Of a stretch of 64,000 bases of DNA, positions 1-8,065 are shown piece by piece (position 1 is the stretch's first letter; the number at the start of each line of letters is the position of its first letter). A model generated the notes under the pieces. That model was not told the DNA's origin. It ran no database searches and was given only the letters and a program-made list of their open reading frames with translations. Position numbers and translations under genes: made by a program. The DNA comes from JASBRS01 sp963783895 (GTDB lineage Bacteria > Deinococcota > Deinococci > Deinococcales > Trueperaceae): assembly GCA_963783895.1 (NCBI GenBank), contig CAWAPF010000011.1, forward strand, positions 22,135-86,134, in the 5' to 3' direction.

Positions 1-235
1 CAACGTCGTGCTGGGTGTGACCGACGACGGGCCGGGGATCGCGCAGGAGGTGTTGCCCCACATCTTCGAGAAGTTCTACAAGGGGGCGGGCGGGGGTGCG
101 GGCCTCGGCCTCGCCATCGCCGAGCAGATCGCGCGGCACCACGGCGGCTCGATCGACGTCGAGAGCGAACCGGGCCGCACCCGCTTCACCATCCGGCTTC
201 CCGGCGTCGAGCTGGGCGACGAGAGCGAGGCCTGA
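1..235 (+). CDS. Sensor histidine kinase, C-terminal fragment (5' end outside window)
   Basis: The reading frame is open from base 2 to a TGA at 233-235, so only the last 77 or so residues are present. They hold the second half of a HATPase_c ATP-binding domain: a D-D-G-P-G-I motif (G1 box), an F-E-K-F-Y motif (F box) and a G-L-G-L-A-I-A motif (G2 box), then a typical G-G-S-I strand and a short tail. This is the catalytic core of a two-component histidine kinase that phosphorylates a response regulator. The sensor part, and so the signal, lies outside the window. The next gene is convergent (30 bases away), so it is probably the last gene of its operon. Confidence 0.9.
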   Translation, partial: NVVLGVTDDGPGIAQEVLPHIFEKFYKGAGGGAGLGLAIAEQIARHHGGSIDVESEPGRTRFTIRLPGVELGDESEA

Positions 236-265
236 CGTCGCGGGCGGGCGCCGACGCTTCGGTGC

Positions 266-814
266 CTACAATCGCGGAAGCGTGACGCCGCGTTGCCCCT
301 GGTACTTGCCCTTGCGTTCCGCGTAGGTCTGCCTGGGCCGGTCTCCCTGGAAGAAGACGAGCTGCACGATCCCCTCGTTGGCGTACACCTTGGCGGGGAG
401 AGGGGTGGTGTTGGACAGCTCCAGGGTGACGTGCCCCTCCCAGCCCGGCTCGAGCGGCGTGACGTTGGCGACGATGCCGCAGCGGGCGTAGCTCGATTTT
501 CCGAGCGCCAACACCATGACGTCCTCGGGGATGCGCAGGTATTCCACCGAGCGGGTGAGCACGAAGCTGTTCGGCGGGATGATGCACTCGTCCCCCTCGA
601 ACTCCACCAGGCTGCGGGTGTCGAAGTGCTTGGGGTCCACGACCGAGTTGAAGGCGTTGACGAAGATGCGCCACTCCGGTGCCGCGCGAAGATCGTAGCC
701 GAAGCTGCTGAGGCCGTAGCTGATGACGCCCTCGCGCACCAGTCCGTCCTCGAAGGGTTCGATCATGCCGGCAACGGCACGCTCGCGGATCCACCAATCC
801 GGTTTGACGCTCAT
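266..814 (-). CDS. dcd: dCTP deaminase
   Basis: A 182-residue protein, the usual length for Dcd. It deaminates dCTP to dUTP, feeding dTMP synthesis. The sequence shows the family signature in order: F-G-Y-D-L-R near residue 36, I-I-P-P-N-S-F near 76, the active-site stretch G-K-S-S-Y-A-R-C-G, then P-G-W-E-G with the catalytic glutamate, and the C-terminal Q-G-Q-R-G-V-T-L-P region that folds over the nucleotide. A bifunctional dCTP deaminase/dUTPase cannot be excluded from sequence alone. The ATG at 812-814 is chosen because it begins the conserved domain and has a TAGACT box 7 bases upstream, which suggests a leaderless transcript. It is divergent from coaX. Confidence 0.95.
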   Translation of the reverse strand: MSVKPDWWIRERAVAGMIEPFEDGLVREGVISYGLSSFGYDLRAAPEWRIFVNAFNSVVDPKHFDTRSLVEFEGDECIIPPNSFVLTRSVEYLRIPEDVMVLALGKSSYARCGIVANVTPLEPGWEGHVTLELSNTTPLPAKVYANEGIVQLVFFQGDRPRQTYAERKGKYQGQRGVTLPRL

Positions 815-821
815 GGGGGAG

Positions 822-827
822 AGTCTA
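822..827 (-). promoter_or_regulatory. -10 box of dcd, probably leaderless
   Basis: On the minus strand the sequence reads TAGACT, then 7 bases, then the dcd ATG. No Shine-Dalgarno sequence fits in this space. A TANNNT box this close to a start codon is the known layout of leaderless genes in Deinococcus. The same hexamer faces the other way in front of coaX, so the 63-base gap carries two back-to-back promoters. Confidence 0.6.
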
Positions 828-865
828 CCAGCGCCCCGGCCTCGGGGCGCGAAGGGGCGCGGTGG

Positions 866-871
866 TAGACT
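866..871 (+). promoter_or_regulatory. -10 box of coaX, probably leaderless
   Basis: TAGACT ends 6 bases before the GTG start of coaX. Transcription would begin at or next to the start codon. It mirrors the TAGACT box of dcd at 822-827. No -35 hexamer close to consensus is visible in the GC-rich spacer. Confidence 0.6.
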
Positions 872-877
872 CACGCC

Positions 878-1645
878 GTGCTCCTGGCCGTTGACGTAGG
901 CAACACCACCACCGTTCTGGGCCTGTACCGCGACGAGGACCTGGTCGCCTCCTGGCGCGTGGCGACCGATCGCATGCGCATGGCGGACGAGTACGCGGTG
1001 CTGCTGAGCCGGCTGTTCGAGCTCGAGGGGCTCGAGCCTCCCGACCGGGCCATCGTGTCGTCGGTGGTGCCGCCGGTGGCGCCCGAGCTGTCGGACGCGC
1101 TGAAGCGCTACTGGGGCGTGTCGGTCCGGCGCGTCACCCCGGAGCTGGTGGCCCCCCTTCTCGATGTCGCCACCGACAACCCGCGCGAGGTCGGTGCCGA
1201 CCGCATGGTCAACGCCGTGGCGGCGCTGCAGTACGAGGCCGACGCCTTCATCGTGGTCGACTTCGGGACCGCGACCAATTTCGACGTGGTCGTGCGGCCC
1301 AACCGGCTGGTGGGGGTCGCCCTGGCGCCGGGCCCCGGGGTCGCGGCGGAGGCGCTCTTCGCCCGTGCGGCCATGCTCCCCCGGGTGGATCTGGTGGCGC
1401 CCGAGCGCGCCATCGGCCGCAACACGGTGAGCGCGCTGCAGTCGGGACTGGTGTTCGGGTACGCCGCCATGGTGGACGGCATGGTGGAGCGCCTCGGCGC
1501 AGAGATCGCCGCCGAGCATGGCGAGCCCTTCGTCATCGCGACCGGGGGCTTCGCCGACGTGGTGAAGCCGCATGCCAAGAGGATCGACGTCACCGACCCG
1601 CTGCTCACCCTGCGCGGGTTACGGTTGCTGGCCGAGCGCACCTGA
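878..1645 (+). CDS. coaX: Type III pantothenate kinase
   Basis: 255 residues, standard CoaX length. It phosphorylates pantothenate, the first step of coenzyme A synthesis, in the cytoplasm. The ASKHA-fold phosphate loop D-V-G-N-T is at residues 6-10, the pantothenate-binding G-A-D-R at 106-109, and D-F-G-T-A-T at 128-133 with the conserved aspartate; an A-T-G-G-F motif near the C-terminus completes the ATP site. The GTG start gives the usual N-terminus (L-L-A-V-D). CoaX is the non-homologous alternative to CoaA and is the usual form in this kind of bacterium. It is divergent from dcd and probably transcribed alone. Confidence 0.96.
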   Translation: MLLAVDVGNTTTVLGLYRDEDLVASWRVATDRMRMADEYAVLLSRLFELEGLEPPDRAIVSSVVPPVAPELSDALKRYWGVSVRRVTPELVAPLLDVATDNPREVGADRMVNAVAALQYEADAFIVVDFGTATNFDVVVRPNRLVGVALAPGPGVAAEALFARAAMLPRVDLVAPERAIGRNTVSALQSGLVFGYAAMVDGMVERLGAEIAAEHGEPFVIATGGFADVVKPHAKRIDVTDPLLTLRGLRLLAERT

Positions 1646-1681
1646 GAACGCGAGGGCGGGACGGACGTCCCTGGCGTCTGG

Positions 1682-1699
1682 TATCAGAGTGATATCATA
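1682..1699 (+). promoter_or_regulatory. Candidate operator/promoter of the SPFH gene cluster
   Basis: This AT-rich island contains TATCA (1682-1686), a 3-base spacer, TGATA (1690-1694) and again TATCA (1693-1697). It therefore holds both a spaced inverted repeat and the 8-base palindrome TGATATCA (1690-1697). It sits 20-40 bases before the SPFH start and its AAAGGAGG ribosome-binding site (1708-1715). A -10 such as TATCAT (1693-1698) would overlap the repeat. The small ribbon-helix-helix protein at 4353 is a possible binder; that is inference. Confidence 0.45.
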
Positions 1700-1719
1700 T
1701 TGACGCCAAAGGAGGCGTC

Positions 1720-2598
1720 ATGATTCGCGTGCAAGAGAAGCGGGCGTTCGCCATCAACGGTTTCCCCCCTCTCGTCTTCGTTCTCGGGTTGGCGGGCGTA
1801 GGGGCCTGGCAGTTCGTGGCAGGTGCGTCTTACGAGGCGACGGGAGCCCTGCTGGCCGGCGTCGCGCTGTGGATCGTCGCGGCGCTCCTGGCCCCGGGGT
1901 TCTTCGCCGTGCAGCCCAACGAGGCCCGCGTGCTGGTGTTCTTCGGGAGTTACGTCGGGAGCGTGCGGCTGCCCGGATTCTGGTGGACCAACCCGCTCAC
2001 CAGCAAGCGCCGGGTGAGCCTGCGCGTCCGCAACTTCAACAGCGACAAACTCAAGGTCAACGATGCCGACGGCAACCCCGTCGAGATCGCGGCCGTGGTG
2101 GTGTGGCGCGTCGTGGAGTCGGCCAAGGCGGTGTTCGACGTCGACGACTACGAGGAGTTCGTCGACATCCAGGCCGAGACCGCGATCCGCAGCCTGGCGA
2201 CGCGCTACCCCTACGACGCCAGCGGGCAGGACCGTCAGAGCCTGCGCGAGAACCCCGAGGAACTCGCTCAGGCCCTCAAGGAGGAGCTCGACGCCCGGCT
2301 CGAGGTGGCCGGCGTGGACGTCATCGAGGCGCGGCTGACCCACCTCGCGTACGCTCCCGAGATCGCCCAGGCGATGCTCCGACGCCAGCAGGCTCAGGCC
2401 GTGGTGGCCGCGCGGCGGCTCATCGTGGAAGCCGCCGTCGGCATGGTCGAGGACGCGCTCGACGGCCTGTCCTCCCGGGGCGTGGTCGAGCTCGACCAGG
2501 ACAAGCGCGCTGCCATGGCGAACAACCTCATGGTGGCGCTCACCAGCGAGCAGGCGAGCACCCCCGTCGTCAACACGGGAACGCTCTACGCCGGCTGA
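1720..2598 (+). CDS. SPFH/band 7 (stomatin-like) membrane protein
   Basis: 292 residues. Two hydrophobic segments (about residues 14-30 and 38-60) anchor the protein, followed by an SPFH domain: Q-P-N-E-A-R-V-L-V-F-F-G near residue 66, an R-V-S-L-R-V-R-N-F motif, the core V-V-W-R-V near 125 and the helical stretch rich in E, A and Q near 180-225. SPFH proteins oligomerise at the inner face of the membrane and organise membrane complexes; no enzymatic activity is expected. A strong AAAGGAGG precedes the ATG. It leads a run of four co-directional genes (hydrolase, RHH protein, PH-like membrane protein), which suggests a membrane-maintenance unit. The specific job is not known. Confidence 0.88.
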   Translation: MIRVQEKRAFAINGFPPLVFVLGLAGVGAWQFVAGASYEATGALLAGVALWIVAALLAPGFFAVQPNEARVLVFFGSYVGSVRLPGFWWTNPLTSKRRVSLRVRNFNSDKLKVNDADGNPVEIAAVVVWRVVESAKAVFDVDDYEEFVDIQAETAIRSLATRYPYDASGQDRQSLRENPEELAQALKEELDARLEVAGVDVIEARLTHLAYAPEIAQAMLRRQQAQAVVAARRLIVEAAVGMVEDALDGLSSRGVVELDQDKRAAMANNLMVALTSEQASTPVVNTGTLYAG

Positions 2599-2616
2599 TC
2601 CCGAAAGGACGTCGTG

Positions 2617-4317
2617 ATGCACAAGACCTTCGTTCTTTGCGTATTGGCAGTCTGGCTGGGGGTCGCCGGCGCGCAGGCCCAGAGCTACGCCATCCGTCAG
2701 GCCGGGGCCGACCTGGGGTCCTTCGAGCTGCGGCTCGCCTCCACGGCGGCCGGCACCGTGAGCACCTCCGGCCTCCACCTCACGGGGCTGGCCGATCTGA
2801 CCGACCGCCTGGTCGTGAACGCCGACGGCGCCGCCCAGAGCTACCACCTGGAAGGAACGGCGCGCGGCGCCGCGCTGTCGATGGACGTCACCTTCCAACA
2901 CGGGCAGGCGTCGTTCGTCATCGAACAGGGCGGCAACCGGCAGACGGTGCAGGTGCCGCTCCCCGGGCCCGTCGTGGTGCTCGACAACAGCATGCTGGAC
3001 GGCTGGCAGATCGTCGCGTCCCGACTCGACCCGAACGTCACGCAACCGCAGCGCTTCGACGTGCTCGTCCCCCAGGCGGCGCAGACCGGGACCGTCGCGT
3101 TCACGGCGAAGGGCCCGGAGACCGTCGAGGTGGGCGGGTCGTCGGTCACCGCGGAGCGGTTCGACGCCACCCTCGCCGTGGCCGGGCAGAAGGTCGGCCT
3201 GACGCTCTGGCTCGATGACGGCGGCACCATCGTGGCCTTCGCGCAGCCCGTCGTCGACCTGCGCTACACCTTGGAGACCGCATCCTCGCGTGCGGCTGCG
3301 GACCGGCAGCGGACCGAAGCGGACGCGGCACGCGCCGCGCTCGAGAAGCACCTCTCCGCGCAGCGCTCGTGCTTCACCGAGCAGCAGGTCGAGGTCCAGA
3401 GCACGGGCGCGTCGCTCGCCGGCACGCTCACCGTGCCGCGGGAGCGCCCGGACCGAGGGGCGCCGGCGCTGCTCCTCATCCCGGGGAGCGGGGCGGTCGA
3501 CCGGAACGGCAACGCGCCCCCCCTGATCACCAACGGCATGTACCGGCAGCTGGCGTACGACCTCGGCTGCGCGGGGTACGCGGTCTTGCGCATCGACAAG
3601 CTCGGCATCGGGGCGAGCACGGGGGACGGGAACGCCGTGACGCTGGCGACGTATGGGCAGAACACGGCGGCCTGGGTGGCGCTGCTACGCTCCCGGCCCG
3701 ACATCGATCCCCGCCGGGTCGGGCTCATCGGGCACTCCGAGGGCGGGCTGGTGGCGCTCTATGCCACGGCCAAGGGCTACGTCGACCCGACCGCCGTGGC
3801 GCTGCTGGCCTCGCCGGGGTTGCCGCTGGGGCAGGTAGTCGTGGACCAACTGGTCCGCCAGGCGCGCCGCAACGGCGCGTCGGCGGCCGAGATCGCCGCC
3901 ACTCAGGCGCAGGCCAACCAGGCGATGGACGCCATCCGGGCCAGCACGGGCACACGTCTGGCGCTGACCGGCGACCTTGCGAACAACCCGATCGCTGCGG
4001 TCTTCGCGCACGCCGCCGGGCTGCTGCGCAGCGAGATCGACGTCGACCCGGCGCAGCTGGCCGCGAAGGTGAACGCGCCCATGGGCATCGTCCAGGGGGG
4101 CAAGGACATCCAGGTCCTGCCTGCGAACGGGGACGCCCTGCACCGCGCCGCGCCCCATGCGACGTACCTCGTGCTCCCCGATCTCGAGCACGACCTCTAC
4201 GAGGCATCCGGCCCCGCCGCCACCCACGCCGTTCCCGGCCCCGGAACGCTCCTGTCCACGACGCTCCTCGATGCGCTACACGCCTTCCTTGCGGGAGCCC
4301 TGCTGCCCGCGCCGTGA
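2617..4317 (+). CDS. Secreted alpha/beta hydrolase
   Basis: 566 residues with a Sec signal peptide ending near A-Q-A-Q (residues 19-22). Residues 23-250 form a beta-rich region of no clear family; residues 265-566 are an alpha/beta hydrolase. The nucleophile elbow is G-H-S-E-G-G with Ser374; the oxyanion strand L-L-I-P-G-S-G precedes it; the acid is probably the Asp of G-G-K-D-I, and the base the His of L-E-H-D-L near the end. Similar proteins are described as secreted acyl esterases/peptidases of the dienelactone hydrolase type, but the substrate is not predictable. The ATG at 2617 is preferred to the GTG three bases earlier because AAAGGA then lies 7 bases upstream. It follows the SPFH gene by 18 bases. 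Confidence 0.85.
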   Translation: MHKTFVLCVLAVWLGVAGAQAQSYAIRQAGADLGSFELRLASTAAGTVSTSGLHLTGLADLTDRLVVNADGAAQSYHLEGTARGAALSMDVTFQHGQASFVIEQGGNRQTVQVPLPGPVVVLDNSMLDGWQIVASRLDPNVTQPQRFDVLVPQAAQTGTVAFTAKGPETVEVGGSSVTAERFDATLAVAGQKVGLTLWLDDGGTIVAFAQPVVDLRYTLETASSRAAADRQRTEADAARAALEKHLSAQRSCFTEQQVEVQSTGASLAGTLTVPRERPDRGAPALLLIPGSGAVDRNGNAPPLITNGMYRQLAYDLGCAGYAVLRIDKLGIGASTGDGNAVTLATYGQNTAAWVALLRSRPDIDPRRVGLIGHSEGGLVALYATAKGYVDPTAVALLASPGLPLGQVVVDQLVRQARRNGASAAEIAATQAQANQAMDAIRASTGTRLALTGDLANNPIAAVFAHAAGLLRSEIDVDPAQLAAKVNAPMGIVQGGKDIQVLPANGDALHRAAPHATYLVLPDLEHDLYEASGPAATHAVPGPGTLLSTTLLDALHAFLAGALLPAP

Positions 4318-4352
4318 CGGGTGCGGACACCCGCAGATCCCGAGAACGGACC

Positions 4353-4556
4353 ATGGCCGAGAAGAAGCGCTTCCTCCTGCGGATCGATCCGCAGGTCCAC
4401 CGCGCGCTGGAGAAGTGGGCGGCCGACGACCTGCGCAGCGTGAACGCGCAGATCGAGTTCCTGCTCAAGGAAGCGCTCGCGCGTGCGGGGCGGGTGCGAG
4501 AGGCATCGCGTGACGCGGAAGCGTCCCGGGACGAGGAGGGGTCCGGCGATGCGTGA
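4353..4556 (+). CDS. Small ribbon-helix-helix (Arc/HicB-like) DNA-binding protein
   Basis: 67 residues. The N-terminal strand K-R-F-L-L-R-I-D, the helix P-Q-V-H-R-A-L-E-K-W-A and the second helix S-V-N-A-Q-I-E-F-L-L form a classic ribbon-helix-helix fold, which dimerises and inserts the strand into the major groove. The acidic tail (residues 50-67) is low complexity. No toxin gene is adjacent, so an antitoxin role is unlikely; a regulator of this SPFH cluster, perhaps acting at the inverted repeat at 1682-1699, is more plausible (inference). Its stop overlaps the next gene's start region by 8 bases, so the two are translationally linked. Confidence 0.75.
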   Translation: MAEKKRFLLRIDPQVHRALEKWAADDLRSVNAQIEFLLKEALARAGRVREASRDAEASRDEEGSGDA

Positions 4557-5127
4557 GATCGCCCCCCGGCGCGAGCGCCCCCGGAGCTGGCCGGTCGTGG
4601 CGCTGCTCGTCGTCGGACTTGCCGTTCCCGTCGTTCTCCTGTGGGTCGCGATCGAGCCGGGGGTCCCGGCCCAGCAACGACCGGCACCGGGACTCGTGAC
4701 GCTCGTCGCGGTCGTGGAACTCATTGCGTTGGGGATCGGTACCTGGTCGTTGAGCCGCGCACCGCGCCGGCTCGACTACCGGCTTCGCGGGCGGTCGCTG
4801 GAGATCACCACGCTGCTCGCAAGGATCCGGATCCCGCTGAAGAGCGTGCGCCACGCCGAGGTCCTACGCTACGACCTGCTGGTCCTGCCCGGCGCGCGCC
4901 TGGGACCCGTCCAGAGCCATCTTCCCGGTTACTACGTCGGTCGCTGGCGGCTACGCGGCCCGCGGTCGTCGCGCGTGATCGTGGCCGCTCCGCGGGGCGA
5001 CGGCGTGCTCCTCCACTTCGACGAGGGGCCACCCCTGCTCCTGGCGCCCCGCGACCCCGAGGCCCTGGTGGCGCTCGTGGAGCGCGGCCGGGGCCCCGAA
5101 GGAGGGGAGTTCAGAAGTCGTCGTTGA
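4549..5127 (+). CDS. Membrane protein with bacterial PH-like domain
   Basis: 192 residues starting at the ATG behind GAGGAGGGG (4532-4540). Two transmembrane helices (about 15-37 and 48-68) form a hairpin. The soluble remainder (75-185) has the strand pattern of a bacterial PH domain: R-L-D-Y-R-L-R, then L-E-I-T-T-L-L, R-I-P-L-K-S-V and the late strand G-D-G-V-L-L-H-F. Such proteins are membrane-surface scaffolds of unknown ligand. It ends one base before the stop of the convergent gene at 5129. Cluster membership with the SPFH protein supports a membrane-organisation role. Confidence 0.7.
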   Translation: MREIAPRRERPRSWPVVALLVVGLAVPVVLLWVAIEPGVPAQQRPAPGLVTLVAVVELIALGIGTWSLSRAPRRLDYRLRGRSLEITTLLARIRIPLKSVRHAEVLRYDLLVLPGARLGPVQSHLPGYYVGRWRLRGPRSSRVIVAAPRGDGVLLHFDEGPPLLLAPRDPEALVALVERGRGPEGGEFRSRR

Positions 5128-5128
5128 C

Positions 5129-5617
5129 TCAGAAGTGGTAGTTGACGCCCAGCCCCGCCCCGAACGTGGGGACCTCGGCCGAGCCGTCGGAGAGCCCGAT
5201 GGCGCCGCCGAGCGTGGCCTCCGCGAAGATCCCGAGCTGGGGAAGCCCAAGGTCGACGAAGCGGAACTCGCCGCCGAGCAGGGCGTGCAGGTCGAGCCAG
5301 GCATTGCCCGCGCCGAACTCGATGGCGGGCCCGGCACCCAGGTACACGGAGAACGGTGACGCCGCAGCGATGGTGTGCATGGCGTCGAGGCCGATGCCGA
5401 CGCGGGCCTGGCCGCCGTGTGCGACGACGTGCCCGCTGATGCGCAGGTCGAAGCCGTTGGACAGCGCATTGGCGATGCCGTAGTGGATGGTGACGCCGAG
5501 CGGGTAGCCGGTCCGGACGCCGAACCAGTTGCCCTGAGCGCTGGCGCTCGAGATTCCGGAGACCAGCGCAGCAATGACCAGTGCGAACAGGACGCGGGTT
5601 CTCAGGGAACGCTTCAT
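5129..5617 (-). CDS. Secreted or outer-membrane beta-barrel-like protein, unknown function
   Basis: 162 residues with a clear Sec signal peptide (M-K-R-S-L then a hydrophobic core, cleaved after A-S-A near residue 27). The mature part has alternating hydrophobic/polar strands rich in glycine and aromatics and ends in N-Y-H-F; a C-terminal aromatic residue is typical of outer-membrane barrels. Its sequence is otherwise unremarkable and I recognise no family. An alternative ATG lies three codons upstream (5626). It follows the PhnE-like gene by 56 bases on the same strand and could be co-transcribed, though nothing ties its function to phosphonate uptake. Confidence 0.65.
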   Translation of the reverse strand: MKRSLRTRVLFALVIAALVSGISSASAQGNWFGVRTGYPLGVTIHYGIANALSNGFDLRISGHVVAHGGQARVGIGLDAMHTIAAASPFSVYLGAGPAIEFGAGNAWLDLHALLGGEFRFVDLGLPQLGIFAEATLGGAIGLSDGSAEVPTFGAGLGVNYHF

Positions 5618-5673
5618 GCCGGTCATTGTAGCGGGGCGCGTCGTTGTTCCGTGAGAAACCGGCCAAGAGGGGC

Positions 5674-7305
5674 TCACACCAGTCTCGAGCGCAGCCACGA
5701 GGATGCGAAGTCGATGATGTTCACGACGATGACGATGGCGAGGATGGCGATGATCATCTGGTCGTAGCGGCCGGAGGACATCTTGTCCTGGATGAAGAAG
5801 CCGATGCCCCCTGCGCCGACCAGCCCGAGCACGATGGAGACACGGAAGTTGATCTCGAAGCGGTACAGAGTCCAGCCCAGGAACAGCGGGGACACCTGTG
5901 GCAGGATCGACCAGCGCACGACGTTGCTCCCCGACGCCCCCACCGCCTCCAGCGCTTCGATCGGACCTCGGTCGACGTTCTCGATCGACTCCGAGTAGAG
6001 CTTGCCGAGGTCGGCGATCGAGTGGATGGCCATGGCGAGCACGCCGGCGAAGGGGCCGAGGCCGACCGCCGCGACGAAGATCAGCGCCAGGATGAGGGTG
6101 TCGACGCCGCGGTCGAGGTTGAAGAAGCCTCGCGTGAGCGCGAACACCAGCCGCATCAGGGTGTTGCCCTGCGTAAGGTTGCGCGCGGCCAGGAAGCTGA
6201 GCGGCACGGCGAAGATGGCCCCCAGGAAGGTGCCCACCAGCGCGATCTCGAGCGTGATGAGCATCTGGCTCGCGACCTCCTGGAGCGGGAAGATGCCGAA
6301 CTGTCCGTAGCTGGGGTCGGCCCACAGCGGCGGCCAGGCCCGATCGAGGAACTTCATCAGGAACGGCCATCCCTCGGCCAGCTTGCCGAAGCTGAACTCG
6401 GTCGACGCGAAGGCAGGGGCCAGTGACAGCACCACCGCGGCGTAGAGGATGCCCCCGGCAACGTCCCCCGTCTCGTGCAGACGCGGCCGCCAGGCGAGCA
6501 TGGCGCCGCTCCCAAGCAGCACGCCGGCTAGAAGCATGGCCACCCACACGCCGTACTGACTCTTGGCCGGCCGCACCATGCGGTAACCCCGCTTGGACGC
6601 CGCCTCCGGCAGCCGCTCCGTGCCGAGGCTGGCCACCGCGTCGATGGGCGGCAGCGCGTGGAGCCCGATGCGCTGCCGCTGCGCGTTGATGGTGTCGAGG
6701 TTGGCGTTGTACTCGGCGACGATGTCCTTCTGGGTGGCGCCGTCGACGGGCAGAGCCAGCCGGTAGTAGCCCTCGGCGTTGGGGAACAGGCGATGCCCCG
6801 CCGGCGAGACCAGGAAGCCGAAGGCCAGCGCGCCCGCGGCGATGCCGATCACCAGGACGGGGACGCGCAGGCGGCGCGAGCCCCAGCCCAGCAGCGTCAG
6901 CGAGGCGGCGAGTGCGAGGCCGGTCAGGGCCTCCATCAGGCCGGGCAGCGCATGCAGGTGGACGAGCTGCGGAGGCCGAGCCTGCGCGCTCACGACCAGC
7001 CCGGCCGCGATCACCGCGCCGAACGCGGCGAGCGACCCGCCGATGCGCCGCGGCAGGCGCGCGGCCGCGATGCCGAGAAGGGCCGCGACCAGCACCAGCG
7101 CCAGGGCGGGATGGATCGGGGTCAATCCGAACAGGGTAGGGCTCACCGTGTCGCGGCTGACGAAGCCGTCGGCCGCGAGCAGGGGGAAGGCGAAGTAGGC
7201 CACGGCCAGGCCGACGCCACCACCGATCACGAGGCGACGCATGGAGCCGTTGGCCAGCCCGATCAGCACCGAGGCGAGCACTCCCAGGGCGAACGCGAGC
7301 CACAT
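5674..7305 (-). CDS. phnE: Phosphonate/phosphite-type ABC transporter permease, double-length
   Basis: 543 residues, about twice a usual PhnE. The C-terminal half (about 300-543) is a MetI-like permease domain: the T-L-E-I-A-L-V-G-T segment, and the coupling (EAA) loop E-A-L-E-A-V-G-A-S-G-S contacting the ATPase, with the P-Q-V motif following. The N-terminal half (1-290) has about six further membrane helices plus a roughly 80-residue extracytoplasmic loop (near 165-245). It imports phosphonate, phosphite or a related oxyanion with the PhnC and PhnD homologues just upstream. Its start overlaps the phnC stop (TGATG), so the two are translationally coupled. Confidence 0.85.
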   Translation of the reverse strand: MWLAFALGVLASVLIGLANGSMRRLVIGGGVGLAVAYFAFPLLAADGFVSRDTVSPTLFGLTPIHPALALVLVAALLGIAAARLPRRIGGSLAAFGAVIAAGLVVSAQARPPQLVHLHALPGLMEALTGLALAASLTLLGWGSRRLRVPVLVIGIAAGALAFGFLVSPAGHRLFPNAEGYYRLALPVDGATQKDIVAEYNANLDTINAQRQRIGLHALPPIDAVASLGTERLPEAASKRGYRMVRPAKSQYGVWVAMLLAGVLLGSGAMLAWRPRLHETGDVAGGILYAAVVLSLAPAFASTEFSFGKLAEGWPFLMKFLDRAWPPLWADPSYGQFGIFPLQEVASQMLITLEIALVGTFLGAIFAVPLSFLAARNLTQGNTLMRLVFALTRGFFNLDRGVDTLILALIFVAAVGLGPFAGVLAMAIHSIADLGKLYSESIENVDRGPIEALEAVGASGSNVVRWSILPQVSPLFLGWTLYRFEINFRVSIVLGLVGAGGIGFFIQDKMSSGRYDQMIIAILAIVIVVNIIDFASSWLRSRLV

Positions 7306-8054
7306 CAGAGCGCCTCCAGCGAGCCTGCGTAGATGGTGGATTCCAGTTCGGTGTCGAGCTGGGAGACCGGACCGTCGAAGACGATGCGACCCTGGTTGAA
7401 CGCGATCACGCGGCGGGCATAGCGCTTCGCCAGCTCGATCACGTGGATGTTGACCAGGACGGTGACGCCACGCGTCTCGTTGTAGTGCTTGAGCAGCCCG
7501 AGGATGACATCGGAGAGGCGGGGGTCGAGGCTCGCCATGGGCTCGTCCGCCAGGATCAGGTCGGGCTCCTGGGTCATGGCGCGCGCGATGGCCACGCGTT
7601 GCTGCTGCCCGCCCGAGAGCTGATCGACGCGGGTGTCCTCACGGCCGGCCAGCCCGACCTCGCGGATCGCCGCCCGGGCGAGCTCGTAATCACGCTCGCT
7701 GTACAACGCCAGCATGCCGCGCCAGGTGGGGTGGTACCCGAGCCGCCCGGAGAGCACGTTGTCGAGCACCGAGAGGCGCGTCACGAGATTGAACTGCTGG
7801 AAGATAAATCCCACGGTGCGGCGGTAGCGCTGGAGCGCGCGGCCGCGCAGACCGGCGACGTCGCGGCCGCCCACGGCGATGGTGCCGCCGGTGGGGTCGA
7901 CCAGGCGATTCAGGCAGCGCAGGAAGGTCGACTTGCCCGCGCCGGACAGACCGATGACGGCGACGAAATCGCCGTCGGGGATGGACACGCTCACGTCGCG
8001 GAGCGCCTCCGTACCGTCCTGGAAGACCTTGTGGAGGTTGGTGACCTCGATCAT
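7305..8054 (-). CDS. phnC: Phosphonate-type ABC transporter ATP-binding protein
   Basis: 249 residues. Walker A G-L-S-G-A-G-K-S-T is at 35-43, the Q-loop is in I-F-Q-Q-F-N-L near 90, the signature L-S-G-G-Q-Q-Q-R-V follows, then Walker B L-I-L-A-D-E-P and the H-loop histidine in V-N-I-H-V-I. The R-L-S-V-L-D-N-V-L-S-G-R-L-G stretch is typical of PhnC. It powers import through the permease encoded next. The ATG at 8052-8054 starts the conserved domain. A strong hairpin lies between it and phnD. Confidence 0.93.
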   Translation of the reverse strand: MIEVTNLHKVFQDGTEALRDVSVSIPDGDFVAVIGLSGAGKSTFLRCLNRLVDPTGGTIAVGGRDVAGLRGRALQRYRRTVGFIFQQFNLVTRLSVLDNVLSGRLGYHPTWRGMLALYSERDYELARAAIREVGLAGREDTRVDQLSGGQQQRVAIARAMTQEPDLILADEPMASLDPRLSDVILGLLKHYNETRGVTVLVNIHVIELAKRYARRVIAFNQGRIVFDGPVSQLDTELESTIYAGSLEAL

Positions 8055-8065
8055 GGGGCGATGGT

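Noticed and set aside
815..1573. Upstream extension of dcd through the coaX region on the minus strand
   Set aside because: It is antisense to coaX; the dcd domain starts at the ATG 812-814, which has its own -10 box.
4353..4556. Antitoxin of a toxin-antitoxin pair
   Set aside because: No toxin-sized neighbour of a known type is present; the next gene is a membrane protein with a PH-like domain.
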